From an uncultured Oscillospiraceae bacterium (GTDB lineage: Bacteria > Bacillota > Clostridia > Oscillospirales > Ruminococcaceae), in contig CAJUHS010000026.1 in assembly GCA_910586535.1 (NCBI GenBank), forward strand, positions 1 through 21,854: a stretch of DNA of 21,854 nt, read 5' to 3'. Positions 7,579 to 15,095 of the stretch are shown here, in pieces. Positions within the stretch are counted from its first letter, which is position 1. Every line of letters starts with the position of its first letter. The notes under the pieces were generated by a model that saw only the letters and a list, made by a program, of their open reading frames with translations, had not been told where the DNA came from and ran no database searches. The translations under genes were made by a program, and so were the position numbers.

Positions 7579-8784
7579 TTATTGATTTAATCTGAAATGA
7601 ACCGGTATGCCGTTCCTGTACTCGATCTCAGGCTCTCCCTGAATAAGCGGCAGGAAATAGTTGAGAGCGTCCACCGTCACGTTGTTACCCTCGGCGTTTA
7701 TCCATTCTGCGGGGAAAAGCTTTTCCTTATTGGCCACACCGTCAACGGATGAGGTAACTATCTCTACCCGGTAGGGGTTGTTGCTTATGCGGCGGAATAT
7801 CATCATTACTCCGCTTTCGCCCGATACAGCCGCGCGTACTGCCGCTTCGCCTATTTCCCGCGCTTCGGTTATATCCGTAAGGGAAGCTATATGGGAACTG
7901 CACCTCTGCATAACGTTTAGCTCTATGGATCGAACCTTGCAGCCTATGTTGTCTCCCACAATCTTTTCGAGGTACTTGCCGACGCCGGAAAGATATTTGT
8001 GTCCGAAAGCGTCGGTAAGTTCGGAGGAAAAGCCTTCTCCGATACTGATACCCTCCGAAACGGCAATGATAACAGCTTTGTACCGATTCTGCGCCTCGCG
8101 GATATCGGATATAAACTTGTCCGCGGAAAAGTCCGCCTCGGGAAGATATATCATGTGTGGAGCGGGTTCTCCGTTGGCTCTCAAAACGCATGAGGAAGCC
8201 GCCAGCCAGCCTGCTTCGCGTCCCATTATCTCAACGATAGTTACCGAGGGAATGGAGTATACGCGGCTGTCCCTGATTATCTCCTGCAATGAAGCTGCGA
8301 CGTATTTAGCCGCAGAACCGAAGCCCGGGGTGTGGTCTGTCTCTGCAACGTCGTTGTCAATGGTTTTGGGTACTCCTATGACCTTTATGTCAACGCCGTT
8401 TTCCCTGAACCATTTGTCCAGTTTCATTACGGTGTCCATAGAATCGTTCCCTCCGATGTAGAAGAACGCCTTTACTCCGCGTTTGGTAAGGTTTTCGGCT
8501 GCTTTGCGGTAGTCGCTGTCGTCCTCGCGGGGGTCTTTGAGCTTGAAGCGGCAGGAGCCAAGCACCGTGGACGGAGTTTTCATAAGCAGGTCTATATCGT
8601 AGTCGGACGTAAGGATTTTGCCGAGATCGACAAATTCGTCCCCCAGAACGCCCTCAATTCCGTTTATCGAGCCGTAGACGGTATCGATCTCAGGCTGCTT
8701 CAGAGCCTCGGTGAATATCCCCGCGAGGGACGAGTTTATAGCAGATGTGGGTCCGCCTGATTGTGCCGCCGCAATATTAAACAT
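7579..8784 (-). CDS. pfp: Pyrophosphate-dependent 6-phosphofructokinase
   Basis: 401 aa. It phosphorylates fructose 6-phosphate to the 1,6-bisphosphate in glycolysis. N-terminal AAAQSGGPTSAINSS is the phosphoryl-donor loop. The key motifs are GGNDS (residues 111-115) and PKTIDND (139-145, with the catalytic Asp143). ATP enzymes have GGDGS and PGTIDND. Asp114 and Lys140 are the changes linked to pyrophosphate use; that reading follows from family knowledge. The first Asp of the usual GGDDS is Asn here. MGREAGWLA binds sugar phosphate. It has its own strong promoter and is co-oriented with the cellulase gene, an arrangement that would link polysaccharide breakdown to energy-saving glycolysis. 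Confidence 0.92.
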   Translation of the reverse strand: MFNIAAAQSGGPTSAINSSLAGIFTEALKQPEIDTVYGSINGIEGVLGDEFVDLGKILTSDYDIDLLMKTPSTVLGSCRFKLKDPREDDSDYRKAAENLTKRGVKAFFYIGGNDSMDTVMKLDKWFRENGVDIKVIGVPKTIDNDVAETDHTPGFGSAAKYVAASLQEIIRDSRVYSIPSVTIVEIMGREAGWLAASSCVLRANGEPAPHMIYLPEADFSADKFISDIREAQNRYKAVIIAVSEGISIGEGFSSELTDAFGHKYLSGVGKYLEKIVGDNIGCKVRSIELNVMQRCSSHIASLTDITEAREIGEAAVRAAVSGESGVMMIFRRISNNPYRVEIVTSSVDGVANKEKLFPAEWINAEGNNVTVDALNYFLPLIQGEPEIEYRNGIPVHFRLNQ

Positions 8785-8825
8785 AAAAATTTCCTCCGAC
8801 CGTAATATAGTATAAATATAAGTAT

Positions 8826-8854
8826 ATTATACCACGGTACGGGACTTTTTTCAA
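8826..8854 (-). promoter_or_regulatory. Sigma-A promoter of pfp
   Basis: On minus, TTGAAA (8849-8854), 17 bases, then TATAAT (8826-8831) preceded by the extended -10 TGG. The leader is about 35 bases. It probably also serves the GH5 gene downstream. Confidence 0.85.
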
Positions 8855-8963
8855 CCCTTGCACGGAAAGCTTCCGTAAGCAAGTAAACAGCCGGCGTTGC
8901 TCAGTACGGACATTCCTTCCGAGAAAAATTCGGCACTGCCATTGCGTAGCATTAAAAGCATAC

Positions 8964-8977
8964 TGTAAACGATTACA
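8964..8977. promoter_or_regulatory. cre / LacI-family operator
   Basis: TGTAAACGATTACA fits the CcpA catabolite-responsive consensus TGWAANCGNTNWCA at every position and is nearly palindromic. It lies about 110 bases upstream of the pfp -35 box and 221 bases before the sugar-binding protein start. A dedicated LacI-type regulator is equally possible. Confidence 0.6.
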
Positions 8978-9042
8978 CAGCATATTTTATCACGTTCGTA
9001 AGCATATGTCAAGACCTGTTTTAATAATTGTTTTTGAAATGA

Positions 9043-9072
9043 TGCATAAAATATTGCGTGATATTATATGCA
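9043..9072. repeat. 12-bp inverted repeat in the pfp/sugar-binding intergenic region
   Basis: TGCATAAAATAT (9043-9054) and ATATTATATGCA (9061-9072) are complementary with one mismatch around TGCGTG. This is operator-like dyad symmetry with no known match. Confidence 0.4.
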
Positions 9073-9149
9073 ACTTGGCGGCTATATATAGTCTGCATAC
9101 AAAATCAAAATATGTTGTAATTATTATAGCATTATGGTGAAAACATTTT

Positions 9150-9163
9150 TGTAAACGTTTGCA
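9150..9163. promoter_or_regulatory. Second cre / LacI-family operator
   Basis: TGTAAACGTTTGCA fits the cre consensus with one mismatch and has the palindromic AAACGTTT core. It is 36 bases before the GTG start of the sugar-binding protein, a typical position for repression. Confidence 0.6.
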
Positions 9164-9198
9164 TAACAAAAAGCGAAAATTTTTAAGGAGGTTTTTTT

Positions 9199-10584
9199 GT
9201 GAAGAAAACATATGCAAGAATTCTTGCGGGCGTTATGGCTGCCGCTTCGGCGTTCTCCCTTTCAGCCTGCTCGGACGACTCAGGCAGCGGAAACACCGAT
9301 ACCGTGCCCACCGAATCAACGACCGCTAAAACAGAATGGACAGGCGACAACATTGAGGTAACTGTTGCCGAGGACGCTGTAGATTCCGATATAAATATCG
9401 AGGGTCAGACCTTGAAGTGGATGGGTTTCTACGACCTTAACCCCACAAACGACAATCCCGAGCGTTCCGCTGAGGTTGCTCTTTTCGAGGATACATACGG
9501 CGCTAAGATACAGTACATCGAGACCACCAACGCAACTCAGTTCGACGATCTTGCTACGGCTATACTGGGCGGACAGTCCCCCGACATTTTCGTTTACGAC
9601 TGGCGTTCGTTCCCCTACGATATAAATAAGGGACAGTACCAGCCTATCGACTCCATAGTTGACTGGAACGATCCCATGTGGGCTGACGTAAAGGATCAGG
9701 CTGATATGTTTACTTGGAAGGGCGAGCACTACGTTGCTCCTTTCGGATACGGCTTCAACGACTTTCAGATACTTATGTACAACAAGTCCACAGTTGAAAG
9801 CATGGGTCTGGACGATCCCTATGAGCTTTACGAGGAAGGCAAGTGGGACTGGGACGTTTTTGTTGATATGATGAAGACCTTTACAGGCGGAGACGAGAGT
9901 CTTTACGGCATTTCCGGCTGGTGGGCAAACGCTTTTGTTTACACGGCAGGCGATACACTTGTTAAGTACGACGGTACAAACTTTACCAACAACCTTTACA
10001 GCCAGAAGGTAGAGCGCGCTCAGCACGTTATCGAGGACATCTGGTCAAACGGTCTTGTAAAGCGCGGCTGGGTAGGTCCCGAGGCTGCTTTCGTATCCAA
10101 CGACTGTCTGTTCTACTCCATGGGCACATGGGCATACGAGGGCGCGGCCGCAGCTGTTCCCGACAACTACATTCAGGTAGTTCCTTTCCCCAAGGATCCT
10201 GATTCCGACACTTATTACATGAGCAAGAGGATCGTTTCCCATATGTGGGTAAAGGGCAGTGATAACGCAGACTGCGTAAAGGCATGGTTCAACGTAAACA
10301 GACTTGTTAACTACGATGAGCAGTACAAGGATATCACAAAGCAGAAGTTCCTTACAAACAATAAGAACTGGCCAGAAGAGGTATACGATATTGTAATGTC
10401 CTACTATGACGACGACAAGTTCACTTTTGCGTACGACTACGGCTACGGTCTTTCCGACTACATGAACTCCGAGGTAATGACTCTTCTTTACGAGGGTCTT
10501 GTAAACGAGCAGTTCGAGAGCTGGGAGCAGGCAAGAGAAGAAGTTATGAACATTGTTGATTCCGAGATCGCAAATTATAGCTGA
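9199..10584 (+). CDS. ABC-transporter extracellular sugar-binding lipoprotein
   Basis: 461 aa from a GTG start with AAGGAGG 7 bases upstream. The lipoprotein signal has lipobox LSAC (Cys24), followed by a Thr/Ser-rich linker and a family-1-type solute-binding fold. Features include FEDTYGAKIQYIETTNA, the hinge-region ILGGQSPDIFVYD, the aromatic ISGWWANAF and a C-terminal helical lobe rich in Tyr/Trp, suited to stacking on oligosaccharides. No permease or ATPase genes adjoin it; a hairpin terminator follows at once, so it must work with transporter parts encoded elsewhere. The operators upstream suggest carbon-source control. The ligand is unknown; cellodextrins are a guess from the neighbouring cellulases. 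Confidence 0.9.
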   Translation: MKKTYARILAGVMAAASAFSLSACSDDSGSGNTDTVPTESTTAKTEWTGDNIEVTVAEDAVDSDINIEGQTLKWMGFYDLNPTNDNPERSAEVALFEDTYGAKIQYIETTNATQFDDLATAILGGQSPDIFVYDWRSFPYDINKGQYQPIDSIVDWNDPMWADVKDQADMFTWKGEHYVAPFGYGFNDFQILMYNKSTVESMGLDDPYELYEEGKWDWDVFVDMMKTFTGGDESLYGISGWWANAFVYTAGDTLVKYDGTNFTNNLYSQKVERAQHVIEDIWSNGLVKRGWVGPEAAFVSNDCLFYSMGTWAYEGAAAAVPDNYIQVVPFPKDPDSDTYYMSKRIVSHMWVKGSDNADCVKAWFNVNRLVNYDEQYKDITKQKFLTNNKNWPEEVYDIVMSYYDDDKFTFAYDYGYGLSDYMNSEVMTLLYEGLVNEQFESWEQAREEVMNIVDSEIANYS

Positions 10585-10603
10585 TATCACCGGATAATAT
10601 TAA

Positions 10604-10636
10604 AACAACGGCGGACGTTTTCCGCCGTTGTTTTTT
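10604..10636 (+). terminator. Intrinsic terminator after the sugar-binding protein gene
   Basis: AACAACGGCGGA (10604-10615) and TCCGCCGTTGTT (10621-10632) form a perfect 12-bp stem with a 5-base loop, followed by a T-run. This is a strong rho-independent terminator. Confidence 0.95.
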
Positions 10637-10775
10637 ATGTACGACCTAATTTAAGCTCACAAAAATTAATTTTTTACAGAGGTATTCTGCGGGCGTCTGC
10701 ATTATCGGTACAGGATAGTTTGTAGGAATGTTAAATATAAATTTACAAAACTATAGCATACCTGAAAATAACAAG

Positions 10776-10804
10776 TTGCACAAAAGCAGCAAATATGGTA
10801 TAAT
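10776..10804 (+). promoter_or_regulatory. Sigma-A promoter of the second GH5 gene
   Basis: TTGCAC (10776-10781), a 17-base spacer ending in the extended -10 TGG, then TATAAT (10799-10804). Transcription would start near 10811, leaving a leader of about 150 bases. Confidence 0.85.
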
Positions 10805-10810
10805 AAAGAA

Positions 10811-10949
10811 AACAGCAGCAAAAAGATGCGAAATAAGCAATGAACCATGAGAGCAGATCAAGGATATGTTTCAAGCAAGCTATGGACTATACAACCGTAT
10901 TTCTCTGCCGACGGTTTCGGCGGATTTACATATTAAAATAACAAATAAA
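10811..10949 (+). promoter_or_regulatory. Long structured 5' leader of the second GH5 gene (riboswitch candidate)
   Basis: About 140 transcribed bases precede the ribosome binding site. Visible elements are a paired GAACCAT/ATGTTTC (one mismatch), a small ATAC-AACC-GTAT hairpin and a GCCGA/TCGGC hairpin (10907-10921). The segment GCAAGCTATGGACTA (10875-10889) followed by the GCCGA hairpin recalls the second half of c-di-GMP-I (GEMM) riboswitches. The first half, including the GAAA tetraloop arm, does not fit well, so the class is unproven. Confidence 0.3.
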
Positions 10950-10963
10950 AAGGGGTTTTGAAG

Positions 10964-12121
10964 ATGATAAAAAAAATATTATCATTAACGCTGTCCGCGA
11001 TTATTGCGCTGGGATGTTCCGGCTGCGCAAGCGCTTCCGCAGCAAGTCTGACAGCACAGGATGTCGCCTCCCGAATGGGTATCGGTCTTAATCTCGGCAA
11101 CACAATGGAAGCGTCAAACTCGACAAACTGTGAAAAGATAACCTATGAATGGATACCCGTTGTGGGAAACAACACCCCCAAGAATTATGAAACCTATTGG
11201 GGCGCTGTGGAAACAACTCAGGAAGTTATCGACGGCATAAAGGCGGAGGGCTTCAACACCGTTCGCATACCGGTTTTCTGGGGAAATATGATGAAAAACG
11301 ACGGAACATACACCATAGATCCCGCCTATATCGGAAGGGTAAAAGAAATCGTTGATTACTGTCAGAAAGACGGTCTTTATACTGTGGTGAACATTCACCA
11401 TTTCGACGAGTTTATTATCAGACGCAATTCGGTCGAGGACTGTGAGAAAATTTTCACAAGGTTATGGACGCAGATAGCGGAATATTTCAAGGACTACCCC
11501 TACACCCTTGTTTTTGAGGGCTATAACGAATATCTCGGAGGAAATCAGTTTGACGAAAACGGAAAGCTTGTTGAACTGAGCAAAGCTGAGGGATACAGAC
11601 TGACAAACGCTCTGAATCAAGCGTTTGTTGACGCAGTGAGAAAAACAGGCGGGAACAATTCCGAACGGGTGCTGATAGTTTCAGGCTACTGGACGAATAT
11701 CGACAACACAACAGCTCCGGATTTTGTTATGCCCGAGGATACGGCAAGCGACAGGCTTATGGTCTCAGTGCATTATGTGGATAACGCGATGTACTGGTCG
11801 AAAAAGATAGGCGGGCAGGAGTGGCTTGATTATACCGACGCTCAGATCGAGCTTCTTGACAAGGCGTTTTTATCAAAGAATATCCCTGTGTTTATGGGCG
11901 AGACCTCGGCGGGATACCCCGATTCAAACTTCGACCAAAACGCGATACATAAGGATACGTCTGAATGTCTTGAGATAGTTCTTGACAAGCTGACCGATAA
12001 GGGAATCGTTCCCGTTATATGGGATGTAAACGACGTCTTCTATTCACGGACTGAATACAGGATAAAATCCGATTCCGACCGAAAGGTAATAAAGGAAATG
12101 TCCGAAAAGGTAAAAAAATAA
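10964..12121 (+). CDS. GH5 endoglucanase-like exported protein (second copy)
   Basis: 385 aa. The signal sequence ends in ALGCSGCASA, probably a lipoprotein with Cys18 or Cys21 as anchor, although the lipobox is imperfect. The GH5 barrel follows from about residue 32. Markers are MGIGLNLGNTMEA, TVRIPVFWGNM, VVNIHHFDEF, the acid/base Glu189 in GYNEYLGG, VSVHYVDN, the nucleophile Glu313 in VFMGETSAG and IPVIWDVND. It is clearly related to the other GH5 protein in the window but diverged well beyond a recent duplication, and it lacks the calcium-loop insert. A TTG six bases upstream could start the frame. The ATG at 10964 has AAGGGG 8 bases upstream and is preferred. Confidence 0.92.
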   Translation: MIKKILSLTLSAIIALGCSGCASASAASLTAQDVASRMGIGLNLGNTMEASNSTNCEKITYEWIPVVGNNTPKNYETYWGAVETTQEVIDGIKAEGFNTVRIPVFWGNMMKNDGTYTIDPAYIGRVKEIVDYCQKDGLYTVVNIHHFDEFIIRRNSVEDCEKIFTRLWTQIAEYFKDYPYTLVFEGYNEYLGGNQFDENGKLVELSKAEGYRLTNALNQAFVDAVRKTGGNNSERVLIVSGYWTNIDNTTAPDFVMPEDTASDRLMVSVHYVDNAMYWSKKIGGQEWLDYTDAQIELLDKAFLSKNIPVFMGETSAGYPDSNFDQNAIHKDTSECLEIVLDKLTDKGIVPVIWDVNDVFYSRTEYRIKSDSDRKVIKEMSEKVKK

Positions 12122-12211
12122 TTATGCCGGCGGATTTTCTAAGAGCGTATCCGTCCATTGCTGAAATCATCATAACGGCCGCCTTTATAGAAATTAGCGG
12201 TATAGTTAAGC

Positions 12212-12260
12212 AGGGCGTGCCGGCGCTGTCCGAACATTTCGGTCAGTGCCGGCACGCCCT
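12212..12260. repeat. Long GC-rich hairpin between convergent genes
   Basis: AGGGCGTGCCGGCGCTG (12212-12228) pairs with CAGTGCCGGCACGCCCT (12244-12260) over 17 bp with a single G-U wobble. A short extra CCGA/TCGG pairing continues inside. It lies between the stops of the second GH5 gene (plus) and cysK (minus). Neither side has a real U-run, so it may be a bidirectional factor-dependent terminator, a 3'-end stabiliser or a dispersed repeat. Confidence 0.6.
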
Positions 12261-12302
12261 AAGTGCATACTGTCAGAGCAGATACGGATAAAAACGTACC
12301 TT

Positions 12303-13235
12303 TTAATCTGCAAAAGACGGTGTTGATAAATAGCGGTCGCCTGTGTCGGGCAGTATCACCACAATATTTTTGCCCTCGTTTTCGGGACGTTTTGCAAGCT
12401 CGACCGCAGCAAAAACTGCCGCCCCTGAGGATATTCCCACAAGTATGCCTTCATTTCTTCCGATCAGTTTTACTGCTGCAAACGCGTCTTCGTCAGTTAC
12501 CGGAATAATTTCGTCGTAAACGCTTGTATTCAGAACATCGGGAATAAAGCCCGCGCCTATACCCTGAATTTTATGCGTACCGGCCTCGCCTTTTGAAAGT
12601 ACTGCGGAGGATGCAGGCTCTACGGCAACTATCTTCACCTCGGGGTTTTGTGATTTCAGATATTCTCCTGCGCCTGTTATTGTGCCGCCTGTTCCGACTC
12701 CGGCAACCAGGATATCTACTTTTCCGCCGGTATCTTCATATATTTCGGGGCCTGTGGTTTCACGGTGAGCTTTGGGGTTGGCAGGATTTACAAACTGTCC
12801 CGGAATATAACTGCCCGGTATTTCCTTTGACAATTCCTCTGCCTTGGCAATAGCGCCTTTCATTCCTTTTGACCCTTCAGTCAGCACAAGCTCCGCGCCG
12901 TAAGCTTTCATGAGCTGGCGGCGCTCTGAGGACATTGTTTCAGGCATTACGATAATAACTCTGTAACCCCTTGCGGCGGCTACCGCTGCAAGACCGATCC
13001 CAGTGTTGCCGGAAGTAGGTTCTATAATAACGGAATCGGAAGTAAGTTTTCCGCTCTCTTCGGCAGCGTCGATCATTGCTTTTGCAACCCGATCCTTTAT
13101 AGAGCCCGCGGGGTTAAAGTACTCAAGCTTTGCTATGATCTTTGCTTTCAGACCGTATTCTTTTTCAATATGCGTAAATTCCAGAAGAGGCGTTTTTCCG
13201 ATCAGCTGATCGGCAGACGTATAAATTTTCGACAT
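12303..13235 (-). CDS. cysK: Cysteine synthase (O-acetylserine sulfhydrylase)
   Basis: 310 aa, the usual CysK length. It makes cysteine from O-acetylserine and sulfide using PLP. Visible motifs are the PLP lysine Lys47 in NPAGSIKDR, the substrate loop PTSGNTGIGLA (residues 73-83), the phosphate-binding GVGTGGTITGAG and C-terminal GISSGAA and LPDTGDRYLS. A longer frame to 13289 exists, but the ATG at 13235 has GGAGGT 7 bases upstream and gives the standard N-terminus. No promoter was recognised in the short gap, which holds a terminator for the gene before it, so the transcription start is unclear. Confidence 0.95.
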   Translation of the reverse strand: MSKIYTSADQLIGKTPLLEFTHIEKEYGLKAKIIAKLEYFNPAGSIKDRVAKAMIDAAEESGKLTSDSVIIEPTSGNTGIGLAAVAAARGYRVIIVMPETMSSERRQLMKAYGAELVLTEGSKGMKGAIAKAEELSKEIPGSYIPGQFVNPANPKAHRETTGPEIYEDTGGKVDILVAGVGTGGTITGAGEYLKSQNPEVKIVAVEPASSAVLSKGEAGTHKIQGIGAGFIPDVLNTSVYDEIIPVTDEDAFAAVKLIGRNEGILVGISSGAAVFAAVELAKRPENEGKNIVVILPDTGDRYLSTPSFAD

Positions 13236-13271
13236 AACAATACCTCCGGTTATTTTATTGGTTATTTCAGT

Positions 13272-13306
13272 AAAAACATCCCTGAGCATTATTGGGGACT
13301 CAGGGA
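13272..13306 (-). terminator. Terminator after the signal-peptidase-like gene
   Basis: On minus, TCCCTGAG (from 13306) pairs with CTCAGGGA (to 13279), extendable by wobble pairs, followed by TGTTTTTAC. It separates the upstream gene from cysK. If read-through occurs it would act as an attenuator for cysK. Confidence 0.7.
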
Positions 13307-13319
13307 CATTTTACACAGC

Positions 13320-14618
13320 TTATTTTTTCAGACGTGTCTCCTCCGCGTCAATAATGCTCATAAGCTCGGCAAGAGCCTTGCTGCTTTTCTGCTTTTTAGG
13401 AGGAGCGATAGTCTCTTTGGGAAGTACAGCGTTTGCGGGTATTGCGGGCTTTTCCTCAGCTAAGAAAGACTCCGTTTCGGGAACGCTTTGAGAAACGCTT
13501 TTTTCTTTTTCAAAATATGCTTTTACGCTGTCGTCGAAGCTCGGCTTCCTGACCGACGCAGTTTCCTCCTGAACGGCGGCAATGCTGTCGGGGATTATAT
13601 TGCTGAGATGCGGCGTAAATACTACAGGCTCGCCTTTTTCCGAAGAAGCGTACTTTTCAAAAAGTTCGTCCGTTTTTCTTTTTTCTGGCTCTATCTTTGT
13701 GGGACGGTTCACATACAGGTCGTCTCCGGGAGCCGCCTGCAGGCGTCCTGCACGGCCGCTGTCCATTCCCGCATGTACCGGCTCCCTGCGGACAGCTTCA
13801 TTTTTACCGGTAAGGCGGTCATATGTAAACAGCGGAGACTCTTTCTTTTCCTCTTCCGCCCGTTCCGAATATTCAGCGCGTCCGCGGTTGTCAAACGACA
13901 AAACCTTTTCGGGACGGGGCTCAGGTTCGCGAATACGTTCACGTCCTACCTGCGGGAGCTTTCCGGTAACGTCCTCAATGAATTTAGGTTCTGTAAAAGT
14001 CACAGCTGCGGGAGACTCTTCGTCCCTCGACTGAATAAATTCGTCGATATCGCCCAGAGCCGCCGCTTCATCCTCAAGCCGCTTGATACCGAGTATTCTT
14101 GACACCTGGATAGCAATTATGAAAATAAGAGGAATAACTACAGCGATTACTATGCCTACTGCCGAAGTTGCAAACTCAAGAAACGACCCCAGACCGTTTA
14201 TCTGCCACATGGCTTTTGCAATAACCGAACCGGCTTCAACGCGGTAGGTCTCATTGGACGGAGCGGTATCAAATTTTACCACATAATAGGTTTTGCCATC
14301 TTCCTCCTGAATGCCGACCACGCGAATTAGAGCGGTGCGTTCACCGATCTCGCACAATATAACTGAATTTTCCTTAATGCTTTTTATCTCTGACGCTTTT
14401 GCTATTACTACCGTATTTTTAGGAAAATCAGGCAGCATATTTACAGCCTTTGTATTATAAAAGCTGTAGCCCATGAATGTTGCGCTTGAATTGTCTTTTT
14501 TAAAGAGGAAATTAAATGCAAGCATTACCGCCATGGCAAGAACAAGAATTACTATAAAGATTATTTCAATTACCGAGGCAGCTGATATTTTCTTACTGGG
14601 GTTTTTGGAACGGGACAT
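13320..14618 (-). CDS. Membrane protein with a degenerate SipW-type signal-peptidase fold and long cytoplasmic tail
   Basis: 432 aa. Membrane helix 1 is at about residues 13-40, an extracytoplasmic domain at about 42-145 and helix 2 at about 150-173, followed by a 260-residue charged, Pro/Glu-rich, probably disordered cytoplasmic tail. The middle follows the order of SipW-like signal peptidases: a box (KAVNMLPDFPKNTVVIA) where SxSMxP and GD are expected, a strand with LIRVVGI where HRV is expected, YYVVKFDTAP and VIAKAMWQINGLGSFLEF. Catalytic Ser is Asn and the general-base His is Ile, so peptidase activity is unlikely. It may be a scaffold or regulator. The ATG has AGGAGGT upstream and a strong promoter further up. 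The fold call is by eye and should be tested. Confidence 0.65.
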   Translation of the reverse strand: MSRSKNPSKKISAASVIEIIFIVILVLAMAVMLAFNFLFKKDNSSATFMGYSFYNTKAVNMLPDFPKNTVVIAKASEIKSIKENSVILCEIGERTALIRVVGIQEEDGKTYYVVKFDTAPSNETYRVEAGSVIAKAMWQINGLGSFLEFATSAVGIVIAVVIPLIFIIAIQVSRILGIKRLEDEAAALGDIDEFIQSRDEESPAAVTFTEPKFIEDVTGKLPQVGRERIREPEPRPEKVLSFDNRGRAEYSERAEEEKKESPLFTYDRLTGKNEAVRREPVHAGMDSGRAGRLQAAPGDDLYVNRPTKIEPEKRKTDELFEKYASSEKGEPVVFTPHLSNIIPDSIAAVQEETASVRKPSFDDSVKAYFEKEKSVSQSVPETESFLAEEKPAIPANAVLPKETIAPPKKQKSSKALAELMSIIDAEETRLKK

Positions 14619-14731
14619 AACAAACCTCCTGAACGGGCGTGACCCTGCGGCAGAGTTTGGGACATACCGCAGTGCGGCGCATAAAATCGTATCTTAAATT
14701 TTAGAGCGGTACAAATTCATATATTATTTTA

Positions 14732-14760
14732 ATTATACCATACTTTTTTTTGAATTTCAA
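14732..14760 (-). promoter_or_regulatory. Sigma-A promoter of the signal-peptidase-like gene
   Basis: On minus, TTGAAA (14755-14760), 17 bases with an extended TGG, then TATAAT (14732-14737). The leader is about 107 bases. It is back-to-back with the plus-strand promoter at 14780, with only 19 bases between the -35 boxes. Confidence 0.83.
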
Positions 14761-14779
14761 ACAATTTTTCAAAATTCTC

Positions 14780-14808
14780 TTGACTTTTTTCAAATAAACG
14801 TATATAAT
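14780..14808 (+). promoter_or_regulatory. Sigma-A promoter of the structured RNA / tRNA-Thr unit
   Basis: TTGACT (14780-14785), 17 bases, then a perfect TATAAT (14803-14808). Transcription would start near 14815, about 190 bases before the tRNA. Confidence 0.87.
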
Positions 14809-14814
14809 TTATAA

Positions 14815-14970
14815 GTATCAATTTGCCGTAACAGTTTAGTTGGCATGGCAGAGCATTTGTGCTATACCGGCTGCGGTCAGCTGTGCAGCTGATCACGTAC
14901 CTTGCCTGATTTTTACAGTTTAATGGAAGGTCGTCTGTTAAAATTTTTTGTTCACTGCTTTGTAACGGCA
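14815..14970 (+). ncRNA. Unidentified structured RNA upstream of tRNA-Thr
   Basis: No coding frame with a ribosome binding site is present, yet the sequence is rich in structure. TGCCGTAACAG (14824-14834) can pair with CTTTGTAACGGCA (14958-14970) through one A-A mismatch. GGCATGG (14842-14848) pairs with CCTTGCC (14900-14906). Inside are an AGCA-TTTG-TGCT hairpin and a GGTCAGCT-GTGC-AGCTGATC hairpin, a three-way-junction layout. T-runs follow at 14910-14914 and 14944-14949. It resembles neither 4.5S RNA (no GGAAG loop motif), tmRNA nor a T-box (no GGTGG core). It could be a free-standing ncRNA or a processed tRNA leader. Confidence 0.45.
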
Positions 14971-15006
14971 GTTCGGCAGATTAAGTCCTTTGATAAAATT
15001 TAATAT

Positions 15007-15082
15007 GCTGGTGTAGCTCAGTCGGTAGAGCAGCGCATTCGTAATGCGCAGGTCGGGGGTTCGAGTCCGTTCACCAGCTCCA
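15007..15082 (+). tRNA. tRNA-Thr (anticodon CGT), 3' CCA encoded
   Basis: The acceptor stem GCTGGTG/CACCAGC closes a full cloverleaf. The D-arm holds AGCTCAGTCGGTAGAGC, the anticodon stem GCGCA/TGCGC encloses loop TTCGTAA (anticodon CGT, 15040-15042), and the T-loop is GTTCGAGTCC. T is the discriminator and CCA is encoded at 15080-15082. It reads ACG codons. It is the probable integration target of the neighbouring integrase element. Confidence 0.97.
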
Positions 15083-15095
15083 GCGTAAATCACGT

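Larger units (their letters stand above)
8785..9198. other. Divergent regulatory region between pfp and the sugar-binding protein gene
   Basis: 414 bases without a supportable gene. It contains the pfp promoter, two cre/LacI-like operators and a 12-bp inverted repeat, each listed separately. A 75-codon minus frame (8990-9217) has no ribosome binding site and no recognisable protein. I could not find a convincing plus-strand promoter for the sugar-binding protein. Confidence 0.7.

Noticed and set aside
9316..10590. Two long minus-strand frames (236 and 181 codons) opposite the sugar-binding protein gene
   Set aside because: Shadows of a strongly codon-biased gene; low-complexity Val/Leu/Cys-rich translations without ribosome binding sites.
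14815..14970. SRP RNA, tmRNA or T-box identity for the RNA upstream of tRNA-Thr
   Set aside because: The conserved cores of those RNAs are not present.
14924..15004. 26-codon plus-strand frame inside the structured RNA region
   Set aside because: No ribosome binding site, and it overlaps long-range RNA pairing.
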